Origin: UMGS1370 sp963557065
GTDB lineage: Bacteria > Bacillota > Clostridia > Lachnospirales > Lachnospiraceae
Reading direction: 5' to 3'
Assembly: GCA_963557065.1 (NCBI GenBank)
Contig: CAUWCT010000043.1
Coordinates: 1-64,000, forward strand
Length of the DNA: 64,000 nt
The translations under genes were made by a program, and so were the position numbers. The notes beneath the pieces were generated by a model, which was not told the DNA's origin, did not search any database, and saw only the letters and a list, made by a program, of their open reading frames with translations. Below are positions 31,793 to 40,456 of this stretch, in pieces; position 1 is the stretch's first letter, and every line of letters begins with the position of its first letter.

Positions 31793-33517
31793 TCACCCAC
31801 ATAAATTCTGAACATCCTTAATCTGTTCCGGATCAAATTTGTATTGGTGATCACTGGTCAAAAGGCCATTTTTCTCCTGTTCTACATCTACAAGCTGAGT
31901 GTAGCAGTATCCGCAGATCTGCTCCGCCTCACTGACTGCCTCCATAATCCGGCGAAGTTCCTCTAAAAACTCCGAATTTTTTACAGATGTATATCCCCAT
32001 CCCTCCATGCTCTCTTCTGCAATGGATATTCCTCCAAACTCAGTCAGCATAACCGGCTGTCCCTCGTAAGAAGTTTGCCCTGCAAACAGCGGTCTCTCTA
32101 CGATTTTTCCCAATGTATCTACTGATTTTAAGGATTCTTTAAAACGCTCCTGCTGCCGTTTGTCTTCCGTTTTTCCATGCTGGTAGGAATGAAATGCACA
32201 GATATCTGTATCTGTCATCTCCCATCCGTCATTAGAAATCACCAGTCTGGTATCATCCAGACTGTGGGCCAGGTAATACAACGATTTTGCAAAAGACTGC
32301 TGAGTTCTGCTTGTTCCGATCTGCGGAACGCCCCAGCTTTCATTTAACATCCCCCAGACTAAAACAGAGGGATGATTATAATCTCTGCGGATTAATTCTG
32401 CCCATTCTTTTGCAAAGGCCGCTGCCCCTTCTGGCGTATAGACCCAGAAACTGGCCATTGCCTCCCAGACAATAAATCCCAGTTTATCTGCCCAGTAAAG
32501 GAATCTGGGATCTTCTGCTTTCTCATGTTTTCTGCAGCCATTAAATCCCATGGCCTTGGCTTTTTTTATATCCTCTATGTAGGACTGATCATCGGGAGCC
32601 GTAATGAGACTGTCCTTCCAATACCCCTGATCCAAAACCAGTTTCTGATAATAAGGCTTATGGTTTAAATAGATCCGGCCATTTTTCACCTCCACCTTTC
32701 TCATGCCGAAATAGGTCACAACCTGATCGGTTCCATCATTTTCCTCTCCTGCTGTCAGCACTGCCTCATACAGATTGGGAGTTTCCGGAGACCAGTATGC
32801 GCCGGTAAAATGAAAGGAACCATTGAGCGCCTTTTTCTGAAACACATCTACTATTATAGTCTGCCGGTACTCTTTTGCAACCATTCTGCCGCAAAAAATC
32901 AAATCATTTTGAAACGAAATGGCAATCTCCACTGTACATGGGAGCACACTCTGCAAAGACAGTTCATAATCAATCCGCACTGTTCCTTCATCAATGTCCG
33001 GGGTAAAGCGGATCTGCTCAAAATGTGTTTCTTCCACCGGTTCCATCCATACCGTCTGCCAGATACCGGTACTGGGCGTATACCAGATAAACCGGGATTC
33101 TTCCTCCCAGAACTGTTTGCCTCTGGCAATGCTTTCATCCTTTAAAGGGTCCCACACCTCTACCCGGATTACCTCTTCTTCCCAGGTAAGGCTGTCTGTA
33201 ATATCGAAAGAAAAGGGAGTCTGCCCGCCCTCATGGCATCCGGCCATCCGGCCGTTTACCCATACCCTGCAGCGGTAATCCACTGCTCCAAAATTTAAAC
33301 GTATGCGTCTTTTTTTCCAGTCCTCCGGCACCTGAATGCGGCGTTCATAGGTCACTCTGTCCTGTGTGATTTTCTCGCCGATTCCGCTCATTGCGCTCTG
33401 GCACACATAGGGTACCTGGATCTCATACTGCTTATCTCCAATATAAAAATCCCAGGTTCCGTTTAAATTCAACCATTCCTTCCGAACAAAATCCGGACGG
33501 GGATACTCATTTCTCAT
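31793..33517 (-). CDS. Glycoside hydrolase family 2 enzyme, cytoplasmic
   Basis: The 574-residue protein has a GH2 sugar-binding jelly-roll (about 1-160), an immunoglobulin-like middle, and a TIM barrel with acid/base NE at 392-393 (LNESWG) and nucleophile Glu493 (LTEFGG). GH2 includes beta-galactosidase, beta-glucuronidase and beta-mannosidase; the sequence alone does not choose between them. It lacks a signal peptide. It follows the permease genes by about 20 bp. A short upstream in-frame TTG is less likely than the ATG at 33517 (AAAGGA). Confidence 0.9.
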   Translation of the reverse strand: MRNEYPRPDFVRKEWLNLNGTWDFYIGDKQYEIQVPYVCQSAMSGIGEKITQDRVTYERRIQVPEDWKKRRIRLNFGAVDYRCRVWVNGRMAGCHEGGQTPFSFDITDSLTWEEEVIRVEVWDPLKDESIARGKQFWEEESRFIWYTPSTGIWQTVWMEPVEETHFEQIRFTPDIDEGTVRIDYELSLQSVLPCTVEIAISFQNDLIFCGRMVAKEYRQTIIVDVFQKKALNGSFHFTGAYWSPETPNLYEAVLTAGEENDGTDQVVTYFGMRKVEVKNGRIYLNHKPYYQKLVLDQGYWKDSLITAPDDQSYIEDIKKAKAMGFNGCRKHEKAEDPRFLYWADKLGFIVWEAMASFWVYTPEGAAAFAKEWAELIRRDYNHPSVLVWGMLNESWGVPQIGTSRTQQSFAKSLYYLAHSLDDTRLVISNDGWEMTDTDICAFHSYQHGKTEDKRQQERFKESLKSVDTLGKIVERPLFAGQTSYEGQPVMLTEFGGISIAEESMEGWGYTSVKNSEFLEELRRIMEAVSEAEQICGYCYTQLVDVEQEKNGLLTSDHQYKFDPEQIKDVQNLCG

Positions 33518-33538
33518 AACGTTTCCTTTCCGCAAATA

Positions 33539-34369
33539 CTACTTGATTCCAGACTGTGTAAAGCCTTTTACTACATACTTATTTGCAAACATGAAAATAA
33601 TCATCACCGGGACTACGGATACCACTGTTGATGCCATCATAAGACCTGGATTTGTATAATTTTCTCCTAATACCAAAGACGCGATTCCCAGTGTAACCGT
33701 CCGGTTTTCCTGACGGTTAATCACCAGAGACGGCCATAAATAACTGTTATATAGTCCTAAAAATGTGATAAACGCCTGGGTAATCACTACCGGCTTTACA
33801 GACGGAAGCACAATATGCCATAAAATCTGAAATACTCCGGCCCCTTCCACCAGTCCGGCCTCTTCCAGTTCTTTTGGAAATGACAGCAGAAAGTTGTAAA
33901 TCAGATAAATGCACATCACTCCGGAGCCGGAGGGCAGAATCAAAGGAAGCAGCGAATTTAACATTCCAATCTGTTTAAAAATGTAAAACAAGGGAAAGAA
34001 GGTTACAATCTCCGGGATTGCCATGGCCCAGACCAGACCGGCTACAATAAACCGTTTTCCCGGGACCGGCAGTCTTGCCAGCGCATAAGCCGCCAGCACA
34101 CTGGTAGTAATCCGAAGCAGCGTACCACTTACGGTTACAATCGCCGTATTAAACAGCCATTTAAAAATCGGCGCTGTTGATGTGCTGGCAAACAGTTCCC
34201 TGTAATTTTCCAGAGTCCAGGTCTTTGGAAGCAGCGTAGAAGACGTCATGGATTCCGCCAGCCCTTTAAAGCTGGTAAAGAGCATAAACAAAAGGGGAAG
34301 CAAAAAAGCATAGGCCAAAACACAGGCGCACATAACCAGAAGAATCCGGCTGAATTGTTTCTTTTTCAT
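33539..34369 (-). CDS. Carbohydrate ABC transporter permease (MalG/UgpE type)
   Basis: The 276-residue protein has six hydrophobic helices and the EAA-type loop (LEEAGLVEGAGVFQILWHIVLPS) that contacts the ATPase. It pairs with the permease gene 10 bp upstream. The ATG at 34369 fits AGGGGA spacing better than a GTG three bases earlier. The operon encodes no ATP-binding subunit, so a shared MsmX-like ATPase elsewhere is probably used. Confidence 0.94.
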   Translation of the reverse strand: MKKKQFSRILLVMCACVLAYAFLLPLLFMLFTSFKGLAESMTSSTLLPKTWTLENYRELFASTSTAPIFKWLFNTAIVTVSGTLLRITTSVLAAYALARLPVPGKRFIVAGLVWAMAIPEIVTFFPLFYIFKQIGMLNSLLPLILPSGSGVMCIYLIYNFLLSFPKELEEAGLVEGAGVFQILWHIVLPSVKPVVITQAFITFLGLYNSYLWPSLVINRQENRTVTLGIASLVLGENYTNPGLMMASTVVSVVPVMIIFMFANKYVVKGFTQSGIK

Positions 34370-34382
34370 CACAAATCCCCTC

Positions 34383-35276
34383 CTATTTCAGATTTTCTTT
34401 TTCTCTGGTCAGATAATACTGTCCTATGGAACAGAGAATAATAACGATTCCCATCAATATGGTCATAGCGCTCCCCACTCCCAGATCGTTCCGATCCATA
34501 ATCGTAGATGTAATCATCATAATTAATGGTTTGGTAGTTTCTCCGGGGCCGCCTTTTGTCATCAGCCTTGTCTGCCCATAGACGTTAAATGAAGCAATGA
34601 TAGTGGTCATCAGCACAAAATAGAAGATATTTTTAATGTTGGGCAGGATAATGTATCGAAGCTGTACAAAAAATCCGGCTCCATCCATGGAGGACGCCTC
34701 ATATAGATTTGCATCAATATCATTTAACGCATTGACAAACAGCATCATGTTATACCCGATGGTCCACCAGACGGTTGCTGCTGTCAAAGAAACCCACACA
34801 ACGGGCTGCTGCTCCAGCCAGGGGACCGGCTTATCAATCAGCCCTATATTCATCATCAGATTATTAAGGTATCCGCCGTTTCCCTTCATCAGCCATACAA
34901 ACACAGCGGCCACAGCGGTTACGGAAACCGAATATGAGGCAAAATAAATCGTTCTGAAAATCCCTTTTAACCGCTCCGGAAGGCGATCCAAAAGCAAGGC
35001 CAGCGCCAGACTTCCAAACACCAGAAACGGAGTGGTACACACTACAAAAATAATGGTATTTTTCAGCCCCAAAAAGAAGGACTTGTGGTACATAGAAGAA
35101 GAAAACAGAATTTTTATATAATTTCCCAATCCCACAAATCCCTGATTTCCCCGAATCAGACTATATTTGGAAAAACTCATATAAATCCCGAATCCAAAAG
35201 GAATCAGCCAGAACAGCAGAAAAAATACCAGAAATGGGAATATAAACAAAACTGCAGTTGCTTTTTTCTTTTTCAT
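34383..35276 (-). CDS. Carbohydrate ABC transporter permease (MalF/UgpA type)
   Basis: The 297-residue protein has six hydrophobic helices and the EAA loop (LYEASSMDGAGFFVQLRYIILPN). Start choice is the second of two adjacent ATG codons, 5 nt after AAAGGAG. A longer reading would run back to the 151-bp element and is rejected. It is separated from the binding-protein gene by that element, which may lower its expression compared with the binding protein. Confidence 0.94.
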   Translation of the reverse strand: MKKKKATAVLFIFPFLVFFLLFWLIPFGFGIYMSFSKYSLIRGNQGFVGLGNYIKILFSSSMYHKSFFLGLKNTIIFVVCTTPFLVFGSLALALLLDRLPERLKGIFRTIYFASYSVSVTAVAAVFVWLMKGNGGYLNNLMMNIGLIDKPVPWLEQQPVVWVSLTAATVWWTIGYNMMLFVNALNDIDANLYEASSMDGAGFFVQLRYIILPNIKNIFYFVLMTTIIASFNVYGQTRLMTKGGPGETTKPLIMMITSTIMDRNDLGVGSAMTILMGIVIILCSIGQYYLTREKENLK

Positions 35277-35362
35277 CATAGCTCCTTTCTGCTGACAGTG
35301 CACCAGACAGTTTCCCGGATTGTTTGCAGTTTGGGAATAAACATCCCAAACTGCGAAAACAC

Positions 35363-35513
35363 GTAACAGTTCAGCCATGCGAAGATTCAGGCAGAAAAAA
35401 GCGTTGAAAGCTTGTTTTCATAAGAGTTTTTCTGCCTGAATCTTTATAGGGCGGACGCCAGACGCTTCTTGTCCGCCGCACGCGGGCAAGAAGATGCATG
35501 GCTGAACTGTTAC
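35363..35513. mobile_element. 151-bp palindromic MITE-like element, copy C
   Basis: Perfect 18-bp terminal inverted repeats. The inner AT-rich hairpin has a perfect 18-bp stem (AAGATTCAGGCAGAAAAA), and the GC-rich hairpin has a CTTCTTG...CAAGAAG stem. Flanking 8-mers GAAAACAC and GAAAATAC match 7 of 8. The right duplication ends one base before the stop codon of the binding-protein gene, so it is inserted inside the ABC operon. Confidence 0.93.
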
Positions 35514-35521
35514 GAAAATAC

Positions 35522-36868
35522 TTAATACTCTGAAAGTTCGATTGCGATCTCGGTGGCATTTTTCAGTTCTTCCATTAATGCTTCCCTGCTTAAATCTTCC
35601 GTCTGAACAACCATGGACCACACATTGGTATTTACATACTTAACCTGCTCCCGAATGTTGTAAATAGCCGGAAGGATCTGGGCGTCATCAAAAATACCAT
35701 AATTTACATTGGCAACCGGATATTTGTCAGGAGACTGCTTTACCAGCTCCATTGTCTCCAAATGAATCGGCGCCTGACCAGAGTCAGCCCAGTTTAGCAT
35801 GATTTCCGGCTGATAGGCGAATTTCATAAACTCTGCAATACCTGCCAGTTTCTTTTCATCTGTTACCTTTGCAGATACCGCAAAGGTATGTCCGCCAGCC
35901 GGGACACAAGGGGTATCGCCGTAGAGCTGAGGAAGAGTTCCGATTCCCAGATTTTCTCCCAGTACTTCCTTTGCAGCCGTATAATTCCATGGCCCGGTCA
36001 ATGCGCAGGCAGAGCTTACATTGGTACTGCCGTCAGATTCTTTAATAAAGGTATTGAAATGGTCATTGTCCCCCAGACCAGGCGCGCTTAAATGATCCTT
36101 GTAAATCAAATCGTGAATCTTCATAAACGCATCGCAGATTTCTTCCGTATCCATCTTAATATGCCCGTCTTCCACCCAGGTGCATCCCGACTGTCCGAGG
36201 GCTGTCATCCAGGCCCACTGATGGTCTCCTGTCAACGGAATTGCCATCGGGTATATGCCGGAATTTTCAGAATCCAGCTGATCCCGCAGCGCCGCCATAT
36301 CCTCGTACGTTTTCGGAGGTTCTGTCACATACTCTTTATTGTAATAGAAGGTCTCTGCATACAAATCCAGGGGGAAAGCAAAAATTCCATCCTCATACTT
36401 TGCATAGGTCTGGGTAATGGGATGAAAATCCTCCTCAAAGGAAAGACCAGCCATCTCATATAAATCTGATACTTCCCGCAAAAGCCCGTCTGCGTGATAA
36501 GTGGAAATCCAATCTGCATGAATAATCAGCATATCAAAGTCATCGGATTTAAATTTTGTGTAATGATCTGCATCCTGAAGCTGTTCGATGTAATACTGAT
36601 CCTGAGACTGGTTAAAAGCATCTACAATTTTTGTCATAAACGGGCCGTCACCGCCGGTAAAACCATTAATAAATGTAATTGTAGTCCTGTCTTCTGCATT
36701 TGCCTCCTGGCCGCCCTCTTTGCTTTCTTCACCCGCCCCGGCTGCCGCAGTCTTTGCCGGCTCATCTGTCCCGGCAGCGGTTTCTGTATTTCCCCCTCCG
36801 CATCCTGCCAGAGAAACTGCCATTACGCCAGCCATAACCAATGAGATTGCTGTTTTCTTTCTTTTCAT
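35522..36868 (-). CDS. ABC transporter solute-binding lipoprotein (family 1 type)
   Basis: The 448-residue protein has a lipoprotein signal ending AGCGG (Cys23), an acidic Ala/Glu-rich linker, and the family 1 binding-protein fold (TITFINGFTGGDGPFMTKIVDAF near the start). It captures a sugar or sugar derivative at the outer membrane face for the two permeases. AAGGAG precedes the ATG. The -10 is TATAAT (36910-36915) but there is no recognisable -35, which suggests need for an activator, perhaps the divergent HTH protein. Confidence 0.93.
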   Translation of the reverse strand: MKRKKTAISLVMAGVMAVSLAGCGGGNTETAAGTDEPAKTAAAGAGEESKEGGQEANAEDRTTITFINGFTGGDGPFMTKIVDAFNQSQDQYYIEQLQDADHYTKFKSDDFDMLIIHADWISTYHADGLLREVSDLYEMAGLSFEEDFHPITQTYAKYEDGIFAFPLDLYAETFYYNKEYVTEPPKTYEDMAALRDQLDSENSGIYPMAIPLTGDHQWAWMTALGQSGCTWVEDGHIKMDTEEICDAFMKIHDLIYKDHLSAPGLGDNDHFNTFIKESDGSTNVSSACALTGPWNYTAAKEVLGENLGIGTLPQLYGDTPCVPAGGHTFAVSAKVTDEKKLAGIAEFMKFAYQPEIMLNWADSGQAPIHLETMELVKQSPDKYPVANVNYGIFDDAQILPAIYNIREQVKYVNTNVWSMVVQTEDLSREALMEELKNATEIAIELSEY

Positions 36869-36909
36869 AACCTCTTCTCCTTTTCTTCTTGAATTTGCAG
36901 CGCCCGTTC

Positions 36910-36974
36910 ATTATAATATTTCTGTAATAACCATTGCTGCAAATACCTTCGCGGAACTTTATTACATAAATTAC
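36910..36974 (-). promoter_or_regulatory. Importer operon promoter with upstream operator copy
   Basis: TATAAT lies at 36910-36915 with a poor -35 (AGCAAT at 36933-36938). ATTACATAAATTAC at 36961-36974 repeats, inverted, at 37085-37098. The upstream placement fits an activator site. Confidence 0.55.
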
Positions 36975-37060
36975 AATAGCATATTTTCACATTTTAGGCA
37001 ATATCATTTCTATTTTCACCTGTATATTTGTGATAATTACATAGTTTTTCGCTGATATTC

Positions 37061-37098
37061 TTGTGTATATTGATATTTTATTTTATAATTTATGTAAT
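37061..37098 (+). promoter_or_regulatory. Promoter and operator of the HTH regulator
   Basis: TTGTGT, 17 nt, TATAAT (37084-37089). The second operator copy ATAATTTATGTAAT (37085-37098) covers the -10, as for autorepression. A partial copy (AATTACATA) lies at 37035-37043. Confidence 0.6.
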
Positions 37099-37154
37099 TA
37101 ATGTTCGTTTTTTATTACAGCAATCAAAAAATAATGTAGAAAAGGAGACTCCCT

Positions 37155-38126
37155 ATGTCTGGAAAAACAAAAACCCCTGTCAAGATTATCGGAGAACGGG
37201 ACATTGAACTCCATCTGGGAAATACAGAACACCACCAGAGAATCGCTCAAATCGGGAAAGCATTATCCTCCCCTATCCGGCTGAACATTTTAAATATTTT
37301 AAAAAATACCGCCCTTTCCCTTCAGGAAATCGCGGCAATCTTAAAAATCCCTGTATCCTCTACTGCTCTTCACATCAAGATTCTGGAAGAAGCAAAACTC
37401 ATTGTCACAGAAACGCAGCCCGGAATCCATGGATCTATGCGGGTCTGCATTTCCAGCATGCAGTCTTTCCATCTGGAAACCTTTGACGCAGACACTGACC
37501 TGGCAGACAATACGGTATCTTTGGATATGCCTATTGGAAATTATTTTCAGTTTGACATTGAGCCTACCTGTGGCCTTGCCGATGAAAATGGTGTTTTAGA
37601 TGTATATGACAATGTCCGTTCCTTTTATTCTCCTGCACACACCAAAGCCCAGCTTCTATGGTTCCAGCAGGGGTTTATTGAATACCGGTTCCCCAATCTG
37701 GCAAATCCTCTCTTAAATCTTCATGAACTGGCTTTTGCCATGGAAATCTGCTCCGAAGCGCCGGGATTTTTGGAAAACTGGCCATCTGACATTACAGTAT
37801 CCATCAACGGCCATCCTGTGGCAACTTATTGTTCTCCTGGGGATTTCGGTGCCCGCAGAGGACGGCTTACTCCTTCTTCCTGGCCCAACGGCAGAACCCA
37901 GTACGGACTTTTAAAAACCTTTTCCGTCCGGGAAAACGGCGGCTATCTGGACGGAAAACTGGTAAACCAGACCTTAACCTTAGCCCGGTTAAATCTTTCT
38001 GAACTTCCTTATATCTCTCTGAAAATCGAGATCAAAAAAGATGCCCGCCATATCGGGGGCATCAATCTGTTTGGGGAAAAGTACGGAGACTTCCCCCAGG
38101 GGATTGTGATGAGTCTAATCTATTAG
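37155..38126 (+). CDS. ArsR-type HTH regulator with a sugar-operon-like C-terminal domain
   Basis: The 323-residue protein has an ArsR-like winged helix (about 28-95; LSSPIRLNILNILKN, then LSLQEIAAILKIPVSSTALHIKILEEA) and a C-terminal domain of about 210 residues that I do not recognise, unlike the short classic ArsR. It is divergent from the importer operon and probably senses its substrate. Operator-like repeats lie at both promoters. Its stop codon overlaps the stop of the convergent serS gene. Confidence 0.85.
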   Translation: MSGKTKTPVKIIGERDIELHLGNTEHHQRIAQIGKALSSPIRLNILNILKNTALSLQEIAAILKIPVSSTALHIKILEEAKLIVTETQPGIHGSMRVCISSMQSFHLETFDADTDLADNTVSLDMPIGNYFQFDIEPTCGLADENGVLDVYDNVRSFYSPAHTKAQLLWFQQGFIEYRFPNLANPLLNLHELAFAMEICSEAPGFLENWPSDITVSINGHPVATYCSPGDFGARRGRLTPSSWPNGRTQYGLLKTFSVRENGGYLDGKLVNQTLTLARLNLSELPYISLKIEIKKDARHIGGINLFGEKYGDFPQGIVMSLIY

Positions 38127-39409
38127 TGTTTTCTGCAGATGGCTTTCTGTCCGCCCATGTAAGGCTGCAGCGCCTCCGGGATACGGACACTGCCGTCTGC
38201 CTGAAGATTATTCTCCAAAAATGCAATCAGCATACGTGGCGGAGCCACAACCGTATTGTTTAAGGTGTGTGCAAAATACTTGCCGTCTTTGCTGTTTACC
38301 CGGATCTTTAAGCGACGGGCCTGAGCATCTCCTAAATTAGAACAGCTTCCCACCTCAAAATACTTCTTCTGTCTTGGGGACCAGGCTTCCACGTCAACGG
38401 ATTTTACCTTTAAGTCTGCCAGATCGCCGGAGCAGCACTCTAAGGTGCGGACCGGAATATCCATGGAGCGGAATAAATCAACGGTATTCTGCCATAATTT
38501 GTCAAACCACACAGGGCTTTCTTCCGGACGGCATACTACAATCATCTCCTGCTTTTCAAACTGGTGAATGCGGTATACGCCTCTTTCCTCCAGGCCATGC
38601 GCGCCTTTTTCCTTGCGAAAGCATGGAGAATAGCTGGTCAGGGTCTTGGGAAGCTCCTCTTCCGGGATAATCTGATCGATAAACTTTCCAATCATGGAGT
38701 GCTCGCTGGTACCGATCAAATACAGATCTTCTCCCTCAATCTTGTACATCATGGCGTCCATCTCAGCAAAACTCATAACGCCGGTGACCACGTTGCTGCG
38801 AATCATAAACGGAGGAACGCAGTAAGTAAATCCCCGGTTAATCATAAAGTCTCTTGCATAGGAAATCACTGCAGAGTGAAGTCTTGCAATGTCACCCATC
38901 AGATAATAGAACCCATTGCCCGCCACTCTTCTGGCAGCGTCTAAATCAATGCCGTCAAAGCTTTCCATAATATCCGTGTGGTAAGGAATCTCAAAATCCG
39001 GAACTACCGGTTCCCCATACCGTTTTACTTCTACATTTTCGCTGTCGTCTTTTCCAATGGGCACGCTTGGGTCAATGATATTGGGAATGGTCATCATAAT
39101 CTTTTTGATGCGTTCCTCATACTCGGCCTCTTTTTCTTCTAACTGGGCAAGGCGCTTTGCATCTTCACTTACCTGACGTTTAACCTCTTCTGCCTCCTCT
39201 TTTTTGCCCTGTCCCATTAAAGCGCCAATCTGCTTGGACAATTTGTTGCGGTTGGCTCTCAAAGAATCTGCCTCTGCCTTGGTGGTACGGCTTTTGGCAT
39301 CCAGTTCAATTACCTCGTCTACTAACGGAAGTTTGGAATCCTGAAATTTATTTTTAATGTTCTGTTTTACAATTTCCGGATTTTCTCTGACAAACTTTAA
39401 ATCTAACAT
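38123..39409 (-). CDS. serS: Seryl-tRNA synthetase
   Basis: SerS charges tRNA-Ser. The 428-residue protein has the N-terminal coiled-coil arm (about 30-105) and class II motifs (PCFRKEKGAHGLEERGVYRIHQFEKQEM is motif 2; a motif 3 arginine follows near the C-terminus). The ATG at 39409 has AGGAGGAG upstream; the longer reading begins in the -35 box. It has its own promoter. I see no T-box leader in the 70-nt leader. It shares a TTAG overlap of stop codons with the convergent regulator. Confidence 0.97.
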   Translation of the reverse strand: MLDLKFVRENPEIVKQNIKNKFQDSKLPLVDEVIELDAKSRTTKAEADSLRANRNKLSKQIGALMGQGKKEEAEEVKRQVSEDAKRLAQLEEKEAEYEERIKKIMMTIPNIIDPSVPIGKDDSENVEVKRYGEPVVPDFEIPYHTDIMESFDGIDLDAARRVAGNGFYYLMGDIARLHSAVISYARDFMINRGFTYCVPPFMIRSNVVTGVMSFAEMDAMMYKIEGEDLYLIGTSEHSMIGKFIDQIIPEEELPKTLTSYSPCFRKEKGAHGLEERGVYRIHQFEKQEMIVVCRPEESPVWFDKLWQNTVDLFRSMDIPVRTLECCSGDLADLKVKSVDVEAWSPRQKKYFEVGSCSNLGDAQARRLKIRVNSKDGKYFAHTLNNTVVAPPRMLIAFLENNLQADGSVRIPEALQPYMGGQKAICRKH

Positions 39410-39455
39410 AATCTCCTCCTGATATGTCACTTTCTTCGGTGATAGTCTGGGTAGG

Positions 39456-39484
39456 ATTATACTACAGATCCTTAATAAATGCAA
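39456..39484 (-). promoter_or_regulatory. Promoter of serS
   Basis: TTGCAT, 17 nt, TATAAT. Confidence 0.85.
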
Positions 39485-39496
39485 GGCGGCCCCTGG

Positions 39497-39571
39497 TTTT
39501 CAACGCTTTTCCCTGTGAAAACGAGTTTTCAACGCTTTTTCCTGTCTGAATCTTCGCATGGCCAACTGTTA
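39497..39571. repeat. Truncated, partly duplicated copy of the palindromic element (copy D)
   Basis: Right half only: GTTTTCAACGCTTTTTCC, then CTGTCTGAATCTTCGCATGG and a terminus with a small deletion (GGCCAACTGTTA). A second copy of TTTTCAACGCTTTT precedes it, suggesting slippage. It ends within the last codons of pdxY. Confidence 0.7.
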
Positions 39572-40411
39572 TCTGGAAATCAGTTTTCCCAAAATCATCT
39601 CCAGACACACCCCGTTTTCTCTGGGAATCTCTAATTTATCCGAGATTTTGATACATTCCCCTACAAAACGGGCTGCTTTTTTCACAGAATCGTTTAACTC
39701 TTCCCCCAGGACCATGCCGCCGGCCAGAATGGAAGAAAACACATCTCCTGTGCCGGGCCGCTCTTTTCCTGCAATCCTGGTTCGGATAAACTGAATCTTC
39801 TGATCCGGCTGGGCTACTGTGTTGGTCAGATAACTGCCTTCCAAAACCCCTGTGATGACCACCTGTTTTGGTCCCATTTCCTGAAGTTTTTTTGCCATTT
39901 CTTCCAGTTCTCTCCGTTTCCAGCCAGACGCCTTATAGGGCGTGCCGGTCAGAATGCAGGCTTCTGTCACATTGGGGGTAATCATGTCTGCCAGAGAGAT
40001 TAGATGCCCCATCTTCCCGCACATTTCCTCTGTGTAGGTGGCATAAGCCTTTCCCTCATCCCCCATAATCGGATCAATTAACACTTTGGTGTCCGGTCCT
40101 TTAAAGGCTTCTATCGCCTGTTCTACGATTTTGATTTGTTTTGCAGATCCTAAAAAACCGGCTGCAATTCCGTCAAAAGTAAGATCCAGTTCCTCCCACT
40201 TTTTCAGATAGTCTGGCATACTCTCTGTATAGTCATCCATATGCCAGGAAGGAAAGCCGGTATGATTGGAAAAAATCGACGTGGGAACCGGACAGCACTG
40301 AATCTTCATAGCGGCCAAAACTGGAATGGCAACTGTAAGAGAACAGCGGCCATAACCGGACAAATCGTTGATCATCATAATTTTTTTCTGATGGTTCTGG
40401 ATTGTATTCAT
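39569..40411 (-). CDS. pdxY: Pyridoxal/pyridoxamine kinase
   Basis: The enzyme phosphorylates B6 vitamers, and some clostridial members also act on HMP. The 280-residue ribokinase-fold protein begins MINDLSGYGRCSLTVAIPVL, contains VLIDPIMGDEGKAY, and ends with the ATP/anion site ERPGTGDVFSS. The ATG at 40411 has GAGGA upstream; the longer frame runs into the thiN region. It is the last gene of the cluster. The C-terminal end overlaps a fragment of the 151-bp element. Confidence 0.9.
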   Translation of the reverse strand: MNTIQNHQKKIMMINDLSGYGRCSLTVAIPVLAAMKIQCCPVPTSIFSNHTGFPSWHMDDYTESMPDYLKKWEELDLTFDGIAAGFLGSAKQIKIVEQAIEAFKGPDTKVLIDPIMGDEGKAYATYTEEMCGKMGHLISLADMITPNVTEACILTGTPYKASGWKRRELEEMAKKLQEMGPKQVVITGVLEGSYLTNTVAQPDQKIQFIRTRIAGKERPGTGDVFSSILAGGMVLGEELNDSVKKAARFVGECIKISDKLEIPRENGVCLEMILGKLISR

Positions 40412-40456
40412 CAATAAATCCTCTTTTGCTTCTTGTATTTGGCGAAAGCCGCCCAT

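Noticed and set aside
34370..35378. Longer permease start with extra 34 residues
   Set aside because: The extension runs back to the edge of the palindromic element, is hydrophilic and has no ribosome site; the adjacent ATG pair after AAAGGAG is better.
39410..39484. T-box leader for serS
   Set aside because: The leader is only about 40 nt after the predicted start and shows no T-box sequence or terminator-antiterminator pair.
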